Shown here: positions 7,629-14,982 of the stretch, in pieces
Position numbering within the stretch: the first letter of the stretch is position 1
Layout: the number at the start of each line of letters is the position of its first letter
Source of the DNA: Candidatus Levybacteria bacterium RIFCSPLOWO2_01_FULL_39_10
Lineage (GTDB): Bacteria; Patescibacteriota; Microgenomatia; Levybacterales; UBA12049
Direction: 5' to 3'
DNA length: 18,110 bases
Assembly (NCBI GenBank): GCA_001782515.1
Contig: MFOV01000015.1
Span: 32,175-50,284 of the forward strand
The notes under the pieces: model-generated
Databases searched by the model: none
The model's input: only the letters and a program-made list of their open reading frames with translations
Told to the model about the DNA's origin: nothing
Translations under genes and position numbers: made by a program

Positions 7629-8879
7629 CTAGTTATTATTATGATTCTCTTTGTATCTCATTTCCCGTATAAATCCTGTTATTTCCTCTTTTGTTAAGGT
7701 TCTGTTTGCCGCTCTAGCGTGTGTAAGAAGCTCATCTCTAAGTTTATCCGAATATTCAATACCAAGCTCTTCTAAAACCCACTGTACACTGTGAGCACCA
7801 CCCTGAGGGCCAATAAAAACTTCATGCGCTCTTCCTACCGACCTTGGATCCACAGCGCTGTATACAATTCCCCCAATTCCATCTAAATTTTTAACTTTTG
7901 CTTTGTGCATTGCAGCAACATGTATACCAGACTCTGATTTAAATACAATATCACCAACAAGTGGAAGGTTTCTTGGTATGGTTACTTCATATGCTCTTGC
8001 AACGTGATTAGAGCCCTTCAATATATGGGATAAATCATATCTACTAATACCTCTTCTATAAAGATCGCTTAATACTCCTTCTATTGGGGTGTTTCCTGCG
8101 CGCTCTCCTACTCCAAGCCAAGTCACGTGAATGGTATCGGCTCCTGCAACCAAAGCGCTTATTGAGTTTGAAACTGCATTCCTTGTATCATCATGTCCAT
8201 GGAATTGTATCTGAAGTCCGTCACCCTCAACTACTTCCTCCCTTACCCATGTCACTAGGTTGGAAACTCCTACTGGATCTGCATATCCCACCGTGTCTGC
8301 TATGCAAAATTCTTTGGCACCTCCGGCTTTTCCGGCTCGAAAAATTTCTCTTAAAAATTCGGGTCTTGATCTTGTAGTATCTTCTGTCGCTGCTATAACA
8401 CTGTGCCCTTCATCTGTTAGTTGCTTCGAAAATCTAAACATATCACCAATTACTTCTTCTTCACGCCAATCTTCTGCAAGGAGTCTTAAATCACTGCTAC
8501 CTCTAAATAGAATGGGGGATAATCTTATTCCAGCCATCTTTGCGAATTCGAGTGTTGATTCTACATAAGAATCACTTGTTGGGGTAAGAACAACTATATC
8601 AATTCCAGGGTATTTTTCATTTATATATCTTGCACATTCAACGCCTTCTTGAAAATATCTTGTTTTCCGATCCGCGGGAAGACATATATCAATTGCCTCT
8701 ATGCCAACTTGTGCATCAAAATCAATTATTCGCAGTTTTTCTTCAAGACTCGGTTGTCTAATGCCTGGAGTCTGAACACCATCTCTTAACGTTGTATCAA
8801 GAAGTCTGAAATTTGAATTTCTTAATCTTTCCGAACCTTCATGATTCCAGTCATATATTATTACTTCTCGCTCGCTCAT
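7629..8879 (-). CDS. Homocitrate/isopropylmalate synthase-family enzyme (DRE-TIM)
   Basis: This 416-residue enzyme has the HMGL-like TIM barrel of the acyl-CoA-dependent 2-oxoacid condensing enzymes: DTTLRDGVQTPG (28-39), EDTTRS (166-171), ADTVGYADP (194-202), the metal motif HGHDD (227-231, usually HxHND) and GERAGNTP (258-265). The C-terminal subdomain that shapes the active site is present (ESGIH 316-320, DPRSVGR 344-350). The leucine-sensing regulatory domain of full-length LeuA is absent, so it is sized like homocitrate, Re-citrate or related synthases. Members condense acetyl-CoA with a 2-oxoacid; which one cannot be read here. Its start overlaps the stop of the YrdC-like gene (ATGA), so both are made from one mRNA. 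It is divergent from an aconitase-family gene, the usual next enzyme. Confidence 0.85.
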   Translation of the reverse strand: MSEREVIIYDWNHEGSERLRNSNFRLLDTTLRDGVQTPGIRQPSLEEKLRIIDFDAQVGIEAIDICLPADRKTRYFQEGVECARYINEKYPGIDIVVLTPTSDSYVESTLEFAKMAGIRLSPILFRGSSDLRLLAEDWREEEVIGDMFRFSKQLTDEGHSVIAATEDTTRSRPEFLREIFRAGKAGGAKEFCIADTVGYADPVGVSNLVTWVREEVVEGDGLQIQFHGHDDTRNAVSNSISALVAGADTIHVTWLGVGERAGNTPIEGVLSDLYRRGISRYDLSHILKGSNHVARAYEVTIPRNLPLVGDIVFKSESGIHVAAMHKAKVKNLDGIGGIVYSAVDPRSVGRAHEVFIGPQGGAHSVQWVLEELGIEYSDKLRDELLTHARAANRTLTKEEITGFIREMRYKENHNNN

Positions 8880-9859
8880 ATTATTTGTCCTGAAACCACT
8901 TGGCGCTCACTTTCCCATCTTTCCTGAATTTGTTGATTCATTGCTCTTATATGTGTATCAATATCAACTCCCGGGACTTTTCTAACATCTTTAGCATCCG
9001 GCATTTGCCTTGTGGTAATTCCAGTACTCCTCTCAAGCCCTTGAGGAGAAAGCGTTCCCACCCTTAAGATTTTAACAACACCTTCCTCGTCAACTAGAGG
9101 CAGTTTTATTTGGGTATGAGATCCTAAAGCTTCCGACTTCTCATAAATACTGTCTCTTACTACCAGATGTACCTCTCTCGGATCTGCCTTACCATCTCTT
9201 AAGTGAGCGACAAACTCTTCAAACGTATAAGGAGGCTTTTCCCCATGTTTATTAAGACTTGTAACACCTATATGTGTAGTTGAATTTGAAAATCTATCGA
9301 CAAGATCAGCAAATCTTTCATAGTATGGATCTGCTCTCCACAGAAATGCTGCTGTTGATGATGAAATACGAGGGTGATCAGGATATCTTTTCGCGTATTC
9401 ATCTGGACTTGTTACAAAAACGTCAGGAAACTGCGCATCACTTCTAACAGGCGCTATAACATGGAGGTAAGCTCCGTGTGTTCCCCACAAGCTTTTAAAT
9501 GAATCAGGGTCTTCTAAAAATCTCAAGTCTTCATGCACCAAAGACCAGTCAATTATTTCATGAGATTTTGCGGGAGGAATCATAACTGCGTATTTTGCTT
9601 CTTTGGGACGGTCTTTCTTTGCCCATTTCAAATATCCGTTTCCGCTTTCTTCCCTGCCTCTCACGCCTTGGAATCCGCCCCAGACTCCGCCAAACATTGC
9701 CATTTGCCTTCCTTTTGCAATTTCCTGTGCAATAGTTATATGGTCAAAAAGATTTCTTATATCATAAACGGGAATTTCAACTCCAAGTTCAGGAAAGGAG
9801 ATTGATTCTCTCTGCTTGTATTCAACACCCGGTCTTATTTCCTTTTCTGCAATTGCCAT
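8876..9859 (-). CDS. Divergent YrdC/Sua5-like domain protein
   Basis: This 327-residue protein shows the outline of the YrdC/TsaC fold: KxR at K82-D83-R84 in AKKDRPKEAKYAVMIPP, then a Trp-containing segment leading to HVIAPVR, then GVTSLNKHGEKPPYTFEEF, which matches the TSxN(L)SG element, and near the end ILRVGTLSPQGL, like the RxGxI segment of Sua5. TsaC/Sua5 makes threonylcarbamoyl-AMP for tRNA t6A; other YrdC-domain proteins (HypF, TobZ) handle carbamoyl-adenylate. Sequence drift and co-operonic position with an acyl-condensing enzyme suggest a non-housekeeping role, which is inference. It is first in its operon, with a -10 box ending 12 bases before the ATG. The fold call comes from motif reading only. 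Confidence 0.6.
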   Translation of the reverse strand: MAIAEKEIRPGVEYKQRESISFPELGVEIPVYDIRNLFDHITIAQEIAKGRQMAMFGGVWGGFQGVRGREESGNGYLKWAKKDRPKEAKYAVMIPPAKSHEIIDWSLVHEDLRFLEDPDSFKSLWGTHGAYLHVIAPVRSDAQFPDVFVTSPDEYAKRYPDHPRISSSTAAFLWRADPYYERFADLVDRFSNSTTHIGVTSLNKHGEKPPYTFEEFVAHLRDGKADPREVHLVVRDSIYEKSEALGSHTQIKLPLVDEEGVVKILRVGTLSPQGLERSTGITTRQMPDAKDVRKVPGVDIDTHIRAMNQQIQERWESERQVVSGQII

Positions 9860-9871
9860 TTTAGCAAATAA

Positions 9872-9900
9872 ATTATAAACATTTCACAAACTTAATACAA
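9872..9900 (-). promoter_or_regulatory. Promoter of the YrdC-like/synthase operon
   Basis: On the minus strand TTGTAT (9900-9895), a 17-base spacer and TATAAT (9877-9872) form a near-consensus promoter. Its -10 ends 12 bases before the ATG at 9859, giving a leader of only about 5-6 bases. Its -35 directly abuts the TTGACA of the opposite promoter. Confidence 0.75.
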
Positions 9901-9929
9901 TTGACACGTTAGATTCTTTCAACTAATAT
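9901..9929 (+). promoter_or_regulatory. Promoter of the first small membrane protein
   Basis: A consensus TTGACA (9901-9906), a 17-base spacer and TAATAT (9924-9929). Unlike most promoters here it drives a leader of about 30 bases ending in a strong Shine-Dalgarno sequence. It is exactly back to back with the opposite promoter. Confidence 0.75.
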
Positions 9930-9950
9930 AAAGTTAAATCTATAAGCTGA

Positions 9951-9960
9951 GAGGGGGTGA
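9951..9960 (+). promoter_or_regulatory. Strong Shine-Dalgarno sequence
   Basis: GAGGGGGTGA lies six bases before the ATG at 9967. It is notable because most other genes in this window lack such a site. Confidence 0.75.
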
Positions 9961-9966
9961 GTAAAT

Positions 9967-10278
9967 ATGGAATTAGTTTATGCATTTCTTGCAGGCGCGT
10001 TTCTTACAAATTCAGTACCTCATTTGGTTTCAGGTATGATGGGTAATAAACACATGACTCCTTTAGCAAAAGACTCAAGTGCACTTGTAAACGTGGGTTG
10101 GGGTTATGTTAACTTACTAGTCGGCGCCTTTATTTTTAGCTTGGCAGATAGAAGTTTAACCAGTGTATTATCGTTTGATAATTATTCTATAGCTTTTCTT
10201 TTGGGATCATTTGCAGTAGCACTTGCTGCTGCTTGGATGTTTTCAAATCCAAACGCAAGATTTCCTTGGTTTAAGTAG
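9967..10278 (+). CDS. Small integral membrane protein, copy 1
   Basis: This 103-residue protein has about three hydrophobic segments (residues ~2-24, ~41-59, ~74-94) and a conserved-looking loop, HMTPLAKDSSALVNV. It ends in NPNARFPWFK. I do not recognise a characterised family. A second copy, about three-quarters identical, lies 2.2 kb downstream (12446-12757), and the two bracket the aconitase-family genes. Both have TTGACA promoters and strong Shine-Dalgarno sites. Position suggests a transport or membrane-anchoring role for the metabolic island; this is inference only. The start is fixed by the Shine-Dalgarno. Confidence 0.85.
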   Translation: MELVYAFLAGAFLTNSVPHLVSGMMGNKHMTPLAKDSSALVNVGWGYVNLLVGAFIFSLADRSLTSVLSFDNYSIAFLLGSFAVALAAAWMFSNPNARFPWFK

Positions 10279-10338
10279 AAATTAAACAAAGAATATTTAT
10301 TTAATCCACTTCTCTTCGGTGAGATTTAGTTGGCTTAG

Positions 10339-10366
10339 TTGAATAATTCAAGATTTAAAGTATAAT
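10339..10366 (+). promoter_or_regulatory. Promoter of the aconitase-family gene
   Basis: TTGAAT (10339-10344), a 16-base spacer and a consensus TATAAT (10361-10366). The -10 ends 7 bases before the ATG at 10374, predicting a leaderless mRNA. Confidence 0.8.
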
Positions 10367-10373
10367 ATAGCCC

Positions 10374-11738
10374 ATGAATCCGCGCGAACGTGAAATTGAA
10401 GCGCAACCAAACGAAGAAAAATTGGTTCGCGCCCAAAGAATTTTATATCTGACAAAAGACCCAGAGCTAATAAGAAGGCAGATTGACGGCGAACAATTAT
10501 CCGCTGTTGCCCCAGATCAGCTCATAGATAACATTTCAACAGACGTTATCAGCCCAAATCATTCAATTCTAACCTGGACCGGAAAAGAAAAAGGTCATTT
10601 GGGAAAATATGCACTGACAAGCTTGGCAGGAGGAACTATTGCTCCGGGAGATATTATGGAAGGCGGATTTGACACGCTCGTTGCAGGAAAATCGTTTGCA
10701 AGAGGTTCTTCAAGAATTCATGCTCCCCTAGCGCTTCAAGATGCCGGAATAAAATTAATAATTGCCCAGGGCGAGAGAATTTTTGCTGAAAACTGTGTAA
10801 ATTTAAGAATTCACTTAGTTGATTTTGAGTCTGAACAAGCTAAGAGACTTCTTGAGGGAAAGAGTGTACATGAAGAAGAACTTTTTTCATTATTATCAAG
10901 TCAATCAGCTGAAATAATGAGAAGTGGAAATCTACTTAGATACTTAAAGGGTATCGAGGAAGGAAGAGTTAGTGTGCCTGAGCTTTCAACGACCCAAAGA
11001 CCGATGACAATTGCCGAAAAAATAATTGCTAGAAATTCTTTAAATTCTGAAGGCAATATGGGAATTGGCACAGTTAAGCCAGGAGATGAGGTCGTTGCAA
11101 CTCCAAATATATATTATGGATATGAACTTCAAACCAACGCAACAGTAAAGGTTTTAAGAGAAGAGTTTGGTGAAGAGATTGAAGTACGTGATCCGAATAA
11201 GGCTTTTTTTTATGAAGACCATACTGCACTTCTGAAGGATGAGCGGATGGCAACACTGAGACGTGAACAGGCAGGTTTTGCAAAACCTCTTGGAATAACA
11301 GTATATGAAATTGATCCTGTGCGCGGAGCACCTGCCATTTGTCACACTGATATGGTAGAAAACCATGCTCTTCCCGGACAGCTTGTTCTTGGAAATGATT
11401 CACATACTTGTACGGTTGGGGCACTAAATACTCTTGCAGTCGGAAAAGGAGCTCTGGATTTAGCCGGGGCACTTGCCTATGACAAAATGGTTTTGGCCGT
11501 ACCTGAGACGATTAGAATTAACCTAACAGGCAAACTTCCTGATGGAGTAAGCATGAAAGATTTTATGTTACAGTTTGGTGCAATGCCACAGCTTAAACAA
11601 GGCAGGGTTGGGAGCGGAAGAGTGTTTGAATTTGGAGGACAAGCGCTCGACGAAATTCCATTTGACGAGCAAATAAAATTAACAAATATGTCTATTGAAC
11701 TTCTGGGTTTTACTGGTGTGATTGAGCCTAATCAGTAA
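10374..11738 (+). CDS. Aconitase/IPM-isomerase family, upstream part (swivel plus first catalytic half)
   Basis: These 454 residues begin with a LeuD-type swivel domain: ISTDVISP 55-61, then VAGKSFARGSSR 103-114 with the substrate-binding Ser/Arg. The start of a LeuC-type catalytic domain follows: MTIAEKIIAR 211-220, DHTALL 282-287, CHTDM 323-327, LGNDSHTCTVGA 339-350. The frame then meets TAA at 11736-11738, exactly where a residue of the linker DExTxxYL would stand. Reading resumes in the same frame with the missing half. None of the three iron-sulphur Cys ligands is in this part, so alone it should be inactive. Order is swivel before catalytic domain, unlike mitochondrial-type aconitase. 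No Shine-Dalgarno; the -10 ends 7 bases before ATG. Confidence 0.85.
   Translation: MNPREREIEAQPNEEKLVRAQRILYLTKDPELIRRQIDGEQLSAVAPDQLIDNISTDVISPNHSILTWTGKEKGHLGKYALTSLAGGTIAPGDIMEGGFDTLVAGKSFARGSSRIHAPLALQDAGIKLIIAQGERIFAENCVNLRIHLVDFESEQAKRLLEGKSVHEEELFSLLSSQSAEIMRSGNLLRYLKGIEEGRVSVPELSTTQRPMTIAEKIIARNSLNSEGNMGIGTVKPGDEVVATPNIYYGYELQTNATVKVLREEFGEEIEVRDPNKAFFYEDHTALLKDERMATLRREQAGFAKPLGITVYEIDPVRGAPAICHTDMVENHALPGQLVLGNDSHTCTVGALNTLAVGKGALDLAGALAYDKMVLAVPETIRINLTGKLPDGVSMKDFMLQFGAMPQLKQGRVGSGRVFEFGGQALDEIPFDEQIKLTNMSIELLGFTGVIEPNQ
11736..11738 (+). other. In-frame UAA splitting the dehydratase
   Basis: The codons around it read ...GluProAsnGln-stop-IleIleLysPheLeuLys... with no frame change. 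One substitution (for example from GAA, CAA or AAA) would restore a 653-residue protein. Other genes here end in UAA, UAG and UGA, so codon reassignment is not supported. Confidence 0.9.
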
Positions 11739-11783
11739 ATTATTAAATTCTTAAAAGAGCGAAGGGGCATAAGTAAAGAAGAA

Positions 11784-12335
11784 GTGCAGGAACTACTAGT
11801 TTCAAGTGATGAAGGAGCTCAGTATTCACATACATTTGATATCGATCTGTCAAGTATTGAACCAACTGTTGCAACGCCCGGAGATACGCAAAATGGAAAA
11901 CCTTTATCTGAAATAAAAGCACAAAGAGTAATAATTGATAAAGTTTATATTGGATCATGCACCCACGGAACGGTTGAAGATTTGCGTCACTCGGCAAAAG
12001 TGCTTAGAGGGAGAAAAATTGCTGACGGTATGAAGCTTTATGTTCAAGCAAGTTCATGGGAAAATCAGCAAAGAGCTGAAGAGGAAGGACTTATAAAAGA
12101 TCATGTTGAAGCTGGGGCAGAACTTCTTCCAATTGGTTGCGGAGCATGTATTAGTGCGGGACCGGGATCAACAGAAGAAGGAGAAATCGGCCTTTTTGCA
12201 ACAAATAGAAATTTTCCAGGGCGAACAGGAAAAGGAGAGACTTATCTTTCATCACCTGCGGTTGCTGCTGCGAGCGCAGTAGCAGGATATATCTGCGGAC
12301 CCGAAGACCTTGAGCCGCTTCCAACAAGCTCTTAA
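11784..12335 (+). CDS. Aconitase/IPM-isomerase family, downstream part with Fe-S ligands
   Basis: This is the continuation of the interrupted enzyme, in the same frame; homology starts right after the stop codon at 11739. It carries all three [4Fe-4S] ligands: Cys in GSCTHGTVEDLR (residue 59 of this frame) and the pair in GCGACI (119 and 122; the usual form is GCGPC). ATNRNFPGRTGKG, the family's SNRNFxGRxG substrate motif, follows. The first usable start in frame is GTG at 11784, but no convincing Shine-Dalgarno precedes it. If translated separately it could in principle pair with the upstream part; a damaged gene or a sequencing error is equally possible. It ends 110 bases before the second membrane-protein gene. 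Confidence 0.75.
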   Translation: MQELLVSSDEGAQYSHTFDIDLSSIEPTVATPGDTQNGKPLSEIKAQRVIIDKVYIGSCTHGTVEDLRHSAKVLRGRKIADGMKLYVQASSWENQQRAEEEGLIKDHVEAGAELLPIGCGACISAGPGSTEEGEIGLFATNRNFPGRTGKGETYLSSPAVAAASAVAGYICGPEDLEPLPTSS

Positions 12336-12340
12336 TTTCT

Positions 12341-12352
12341 ACTCTACTCTTC
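12341..12352. repeat. 12-base direct repeat, left copy
   Basis: ACTCTACTCTTC here is identical to 12780-12791, where it encodes the last codons and stop of fusA on the minus strand. The two copies bracket the second membrane-protein gene with its promoter. Confidence 0.6.
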
Positions 12353-12389
12353 ATGTTATGTTTGTTTCTATTTGATGTTTATTGTTTTA

Positions 12390-12418
12390 TTGACAGATCG
12401 TCTTTCTGTGACTACTAT
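12390..12418 (+). promoter_or_regulatory. Promoter of the second small membrane protein
   Basis: A consensus TTGACA (12390-12395), a 17-base spacer and TACTAT (12413-12418). The ATG lies 27 bases further on, behind a near-perfect Shine-Dalgarno. Confidence 0.75.
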
Positions 12419-12429
12419 TTAAATGTTCG

Positions 12430-12440
12430 AAAGGAGGTGA
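12430..12440 (+). promoter_or_regulatory. Near-perfect Shine-Dalgarno sequence
   Basis: AAAGGAGGTGA ends five bases before the ATG at 12446. It fixes that start; the frame is open further upstream to 12353, but that extension overlaps the promoter. Confidence 0.85.
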
Positions 12441-12445
12441 ATAAA

Positions 12446-12757
12446 ATGGATCTGGTGCTTCCTTTTCTTGCCGGAGCGTTTTTGACAAGCTCTATTCCGT
12501 ATCTAGTAGCAGGCATGCAGGGTAAAACACATATGACTCCTCTGGGAAAAAATTCAAGCGCAATTGTAAATGTCGGAATTGCATATGTGCTTTTATTAAT
12601 TGGTGCTTGGATATTCAGCCTTTCTGGAAGAAGTCTAACAAGTGTTTTATCATTTGACAATTATTCGCTTAGTTTTCTTGTTGGATCTTTTGTGATTGCA
12701 CTTGCTGCTGCTTGGATGTTTTCAAATCCAAACGCAAGATTCCCTTGGTTTAAGTAA
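12446..12757 (+). CDS. Small integral membrane protein, copy 2
   Basis: This 103-residue paralogue of the protein at 9967-10278 has about 25 differences and no gaps. Hydrophobic segments and the HMTPLGKNSSAIVNV loop are kept. The last 20 residues are identical, and the last ~60 bases of DNA differ at a single position, far more similar than the rest of the gene. Function unknown. It has its own TTGACA promoter and is the last gene of the island, ending 20 bases from the converging fusA stop. A 12-base direct repeat brackets it, suggesting it arrived as a unit. Confidence 0.85.
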   Translation: MDLVLPFLAGAFLTSSIPYLVAGMQGKTHMTPLGKNSSAIVNVGIAYVLLLIGAWIFSLSGRSLTSVLSFDNYSLSFLVGSFVIALAAAWMFSNPNARFPWFK

Positions 12758-12777
12758 GGCTGAGAATTAGGTATTAA

Positions 12778-14913
12778 TTACTCTACTCTTCCTGTAAACG
12801 TGGAGGCGGCTTTCATCTGTTCCTGGATATTAACTGGAACCTCATCATAATGGGATGGCTCCATGTAATAAGATGCACGTCCCTGTGTCATAGACCGCAA
12901 GGTTGTTGCATAATCTGATAGCTCAGCAAGAGGAGCCATTGCTAAAATTATTGTTGCTTTTCCATGTTCCTGCGTCCCAATTATTTGGGCTCTTTTTGCG
13001 CTAAGATCCCCTATCACATCTCCCATAAACTCAGATGGGGTTGTAACCTCGACTTTCATAATTGGCTCAAGAAGAGTAAGGTCTGCCGCTTTACAGGCAA
13101 CCTGAAGCGCTTTTGATGCGGCAATTTTAAATGCAATATCTGATGAGTCGACTTCATGAAATGATCCGTCGTATACGGCAACATCCATATCCACCATCGG
13201 GTATCCCAGATAAATTCCGTTTTCCATAGTTTCCGCGATGCCTTTTCTTATGGAAATAATAAACTCAGATGGTATTGCTCCTCCTTTTATTTCGTCTTTA
13301 AACTCATATCCCTCACCCCTTGGTTTTGGAGTAACGCGAAGGAAACAGTGGCCGTACTGACCTCGCCCTCCTGATTGGCGGATATACTTTCCTTCTCCTG
13401 AAGCTTGCCTTTTGATGGTTTCTTTATAGGCGACTTGTGGCGCTCCGACATTTGCTTCCACTCCAAAATCCTCTTTCATTGTGTGCACTTTTACTTCCAA
13501 TTGAAGCTCTCCCACCCCTGAAATGATGGTTTGCCCAGTCTCATGATTGGCTTTGACCTGAAAAGTTGGGTCCTCATCCATAAGGCGTTTGAGCGCCATA
13601 CCTAATTTTTCCTGATCCGATTTTGTCTTTGGCTCAATCGCCAAAGATATGACAGGTTCAGGAAAAGTAATCTTCTCCAAAACTATTGGGTGTGCCTCAT
13701 CAGAAAGAGTGTCTCCTGTCCCTGTGTCTTTAAGCCCAACCACTGCAATAATTTCACCGGCATATGCTTCTTTAATTTCCTCCCTTTGATTGGAATGCAT
13801 TAATAATAAACGGCCGACTCTTTCCTTAATATCTTTTGTTGCGTTATAAACATAGGATCCTGACTCAAGTTTTCCTGAATAGACTCTAAAATATGTAAGT
13901 TTTCCAACATGCGGATCGTTCTGGATTTTAAAAGCAAGGCCAGAGAGTGCCTCATCCTCTTTGAGTTTTCGCACTTCTTGGGCTTCTGTTTTTGGATGAT
14001 GACCGTGAACCTCTCCCAGATCGGCAGGAGACGGCAAATATTCAACAACGGCGTCAAGTAAAGGCTGGACTCCTTTATTTCTAAGAGATGATCCTGCATA
14101 AATCGGAACGAGTTTATAGCTAATAACAGCTCGTCTAAGTGCGCGTCTTAGCTCTTCAACTGTTGGTTCCTCACTTTTTAAATATTTTTCAATAAGGCTG
14201 TCGTCAGTTTCTGAGATTTTTTCAACAAGCTTATGTCTAAATTCTTCTACCTGGTCGCGCATCTCCGCCGGAATATCATCGGCAACGTCGAACTTCGCAC
14301 CAAGCTCATCTGATCCCCAGCGATATGCTTTGCGAGTAAGAAGATCAACGTTTCCTATATAAGTCTGCTCGGATCCTATTGGTAAGACCATAATTGCCGG
14401 ATTTGCTCCCAGCCTGTCCTCTATTGATTTTACTGTTGCAAAAAAATCAGCACCCAACTTGTCCATTTTATTTACAAAACAAATTCTTGGGACTTTATAT
14501 TTATCAGCTTGGCGCCAGACTGTTTCTGATTGAGACTGAACTCCTTCTTCTGCATCAAGAACAGTTATTCCTCCGTCCAAAACTCTTAAAGAGCGCTCAA
14601 CTTCTGCCGTAAAATCAACGTGTCCGGGAGTATCAATTATATTTATTCTGTGCTCAATTCCCTTGAGAAGTCCTTCAGTTGGGGTCCAGAAAGTAGTTGT
14701 TGCAGCGGAAACTATTGTAATACCCCTTTCCCGCTCCTCCTTCATCCAGTCCATAACTGTTGTACCCTCATCAATGTCCCCAATTTTGTGGGTACGTCCT
14801 GTGTAGTAAAGGATGCGCTCGGTAGTTGTGGTTTTGCCGGCATCAATATGCGCAATTATTCCAATATTGCGAACTTTGTCCTGCTCAAAATGTCTGTCCT
14901 TTATATCTGCCAT
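12778..14913 (-). CDS. fusA: Elongation factor G
   Basis: This 711-residue translational GTPase catalyses ribosomal translocation and, with RRF, recycling. Motifs are clear: AHIDAGKT (21-28, P-loop), RERGIT (61-66, switch I), DTPGH (94-98, switch II) and NKMD (148-151). Domain IV carries GGRGQYGHC. Length is normal. It belongs with rpsL and rpsG in the str operon but is separated from rpsG by about 2 kb of unrelated DNA. No Shine-Dalgarno precedes the ATG; a weak TATTAA box ends 7 bases upstream. The last codons and stop are duplicated as a 12-base direct repeat at 12341-12352. Confidence 0.98.
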   Translation of the reverse strand: MADIKDRHFEQDKVRNIGIIAHIDAGKTTTTERILYYTGRTHKIGDIDEGTTVMDWMKEERERGITIVSAATTTFWTPTEGLLKGIEHRINIIDTPGHVDFTAEVERSLRVLDGGITVLDAEEGVQSQSETVWRQADKYKVPRICFVNKMDKLGADFFATVKSIEDRLGANPAIMVLPIGSEQTYIGNVDLLTRKAYRWGSDELGAKFDVADDIPAEMRDQVEEFRHKLVEKISETDDSLIEKYLKSEEPTVEELRRALRRAVISYKLVPIYAGSSLRNKGVQPLLDAVVEYLPSPADLGEVHGHHPKTEAQEVRKLKEDEALSGLAFKIQNDPHVGKLTYFRVYSGKLESGSYVYNATKDIKERVGRLLLMHSNQREEIKEAYAGEIIAVVGLKDTGTGDTLSDEAHPIVLEKITFPEPVISLAIEPKTKSDQEKLGMALKRLMDEDPTFQVKANHETGQTIISGVGELQLEVKVHTMKEDFGVEANVGAPQVAYKETIKRQASGEGKYIRQSGGRGQYGHCFLRVTPKPRGEGYEFKDEIKGGAIPSEFIISIRKGIAETMENGIYLGYPMVDMDVAVYDGSFHEVDSSDIAFKIAASKALQVACKAADLTLLEPIMKVEVTTPSEFMGDVIGDLSAKRAQIIGTQEHGKATIILAMAPLAELSDYATTLRSMTQGRASYYMEPSHYDEVPVNIQEQMKAASTFTGRVE
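12780..12791. repeat. 12-base direct repeat, right copy
   Basis: ACTCTACTCTTC, part of the fusA 3' end, matches 12341-12352. Confidence 0.6.
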
Positions 14914-14982
14914 ACTTTAGTTAATAGTTAATAGATACTAGTTATTAGTTTAAACGAAATTCAAACTTAAAAAAACTCCCTT

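Noticed and set aside
11074..11472. 132-residue minus-strand frame opposite the dehydratase
   Set aside because: It is Leu/Gln-rich, has no homology-like motif and lies wholly under strongly conserved plus-strand motifs; a shadow frame.
12353..12445. 31-residue upstream extension of the second membrane protein
   Set aside because: It runs through the TTGACA promoter and the Shine-Dalgarno; copy 1 starts at the equivalent of 12446.
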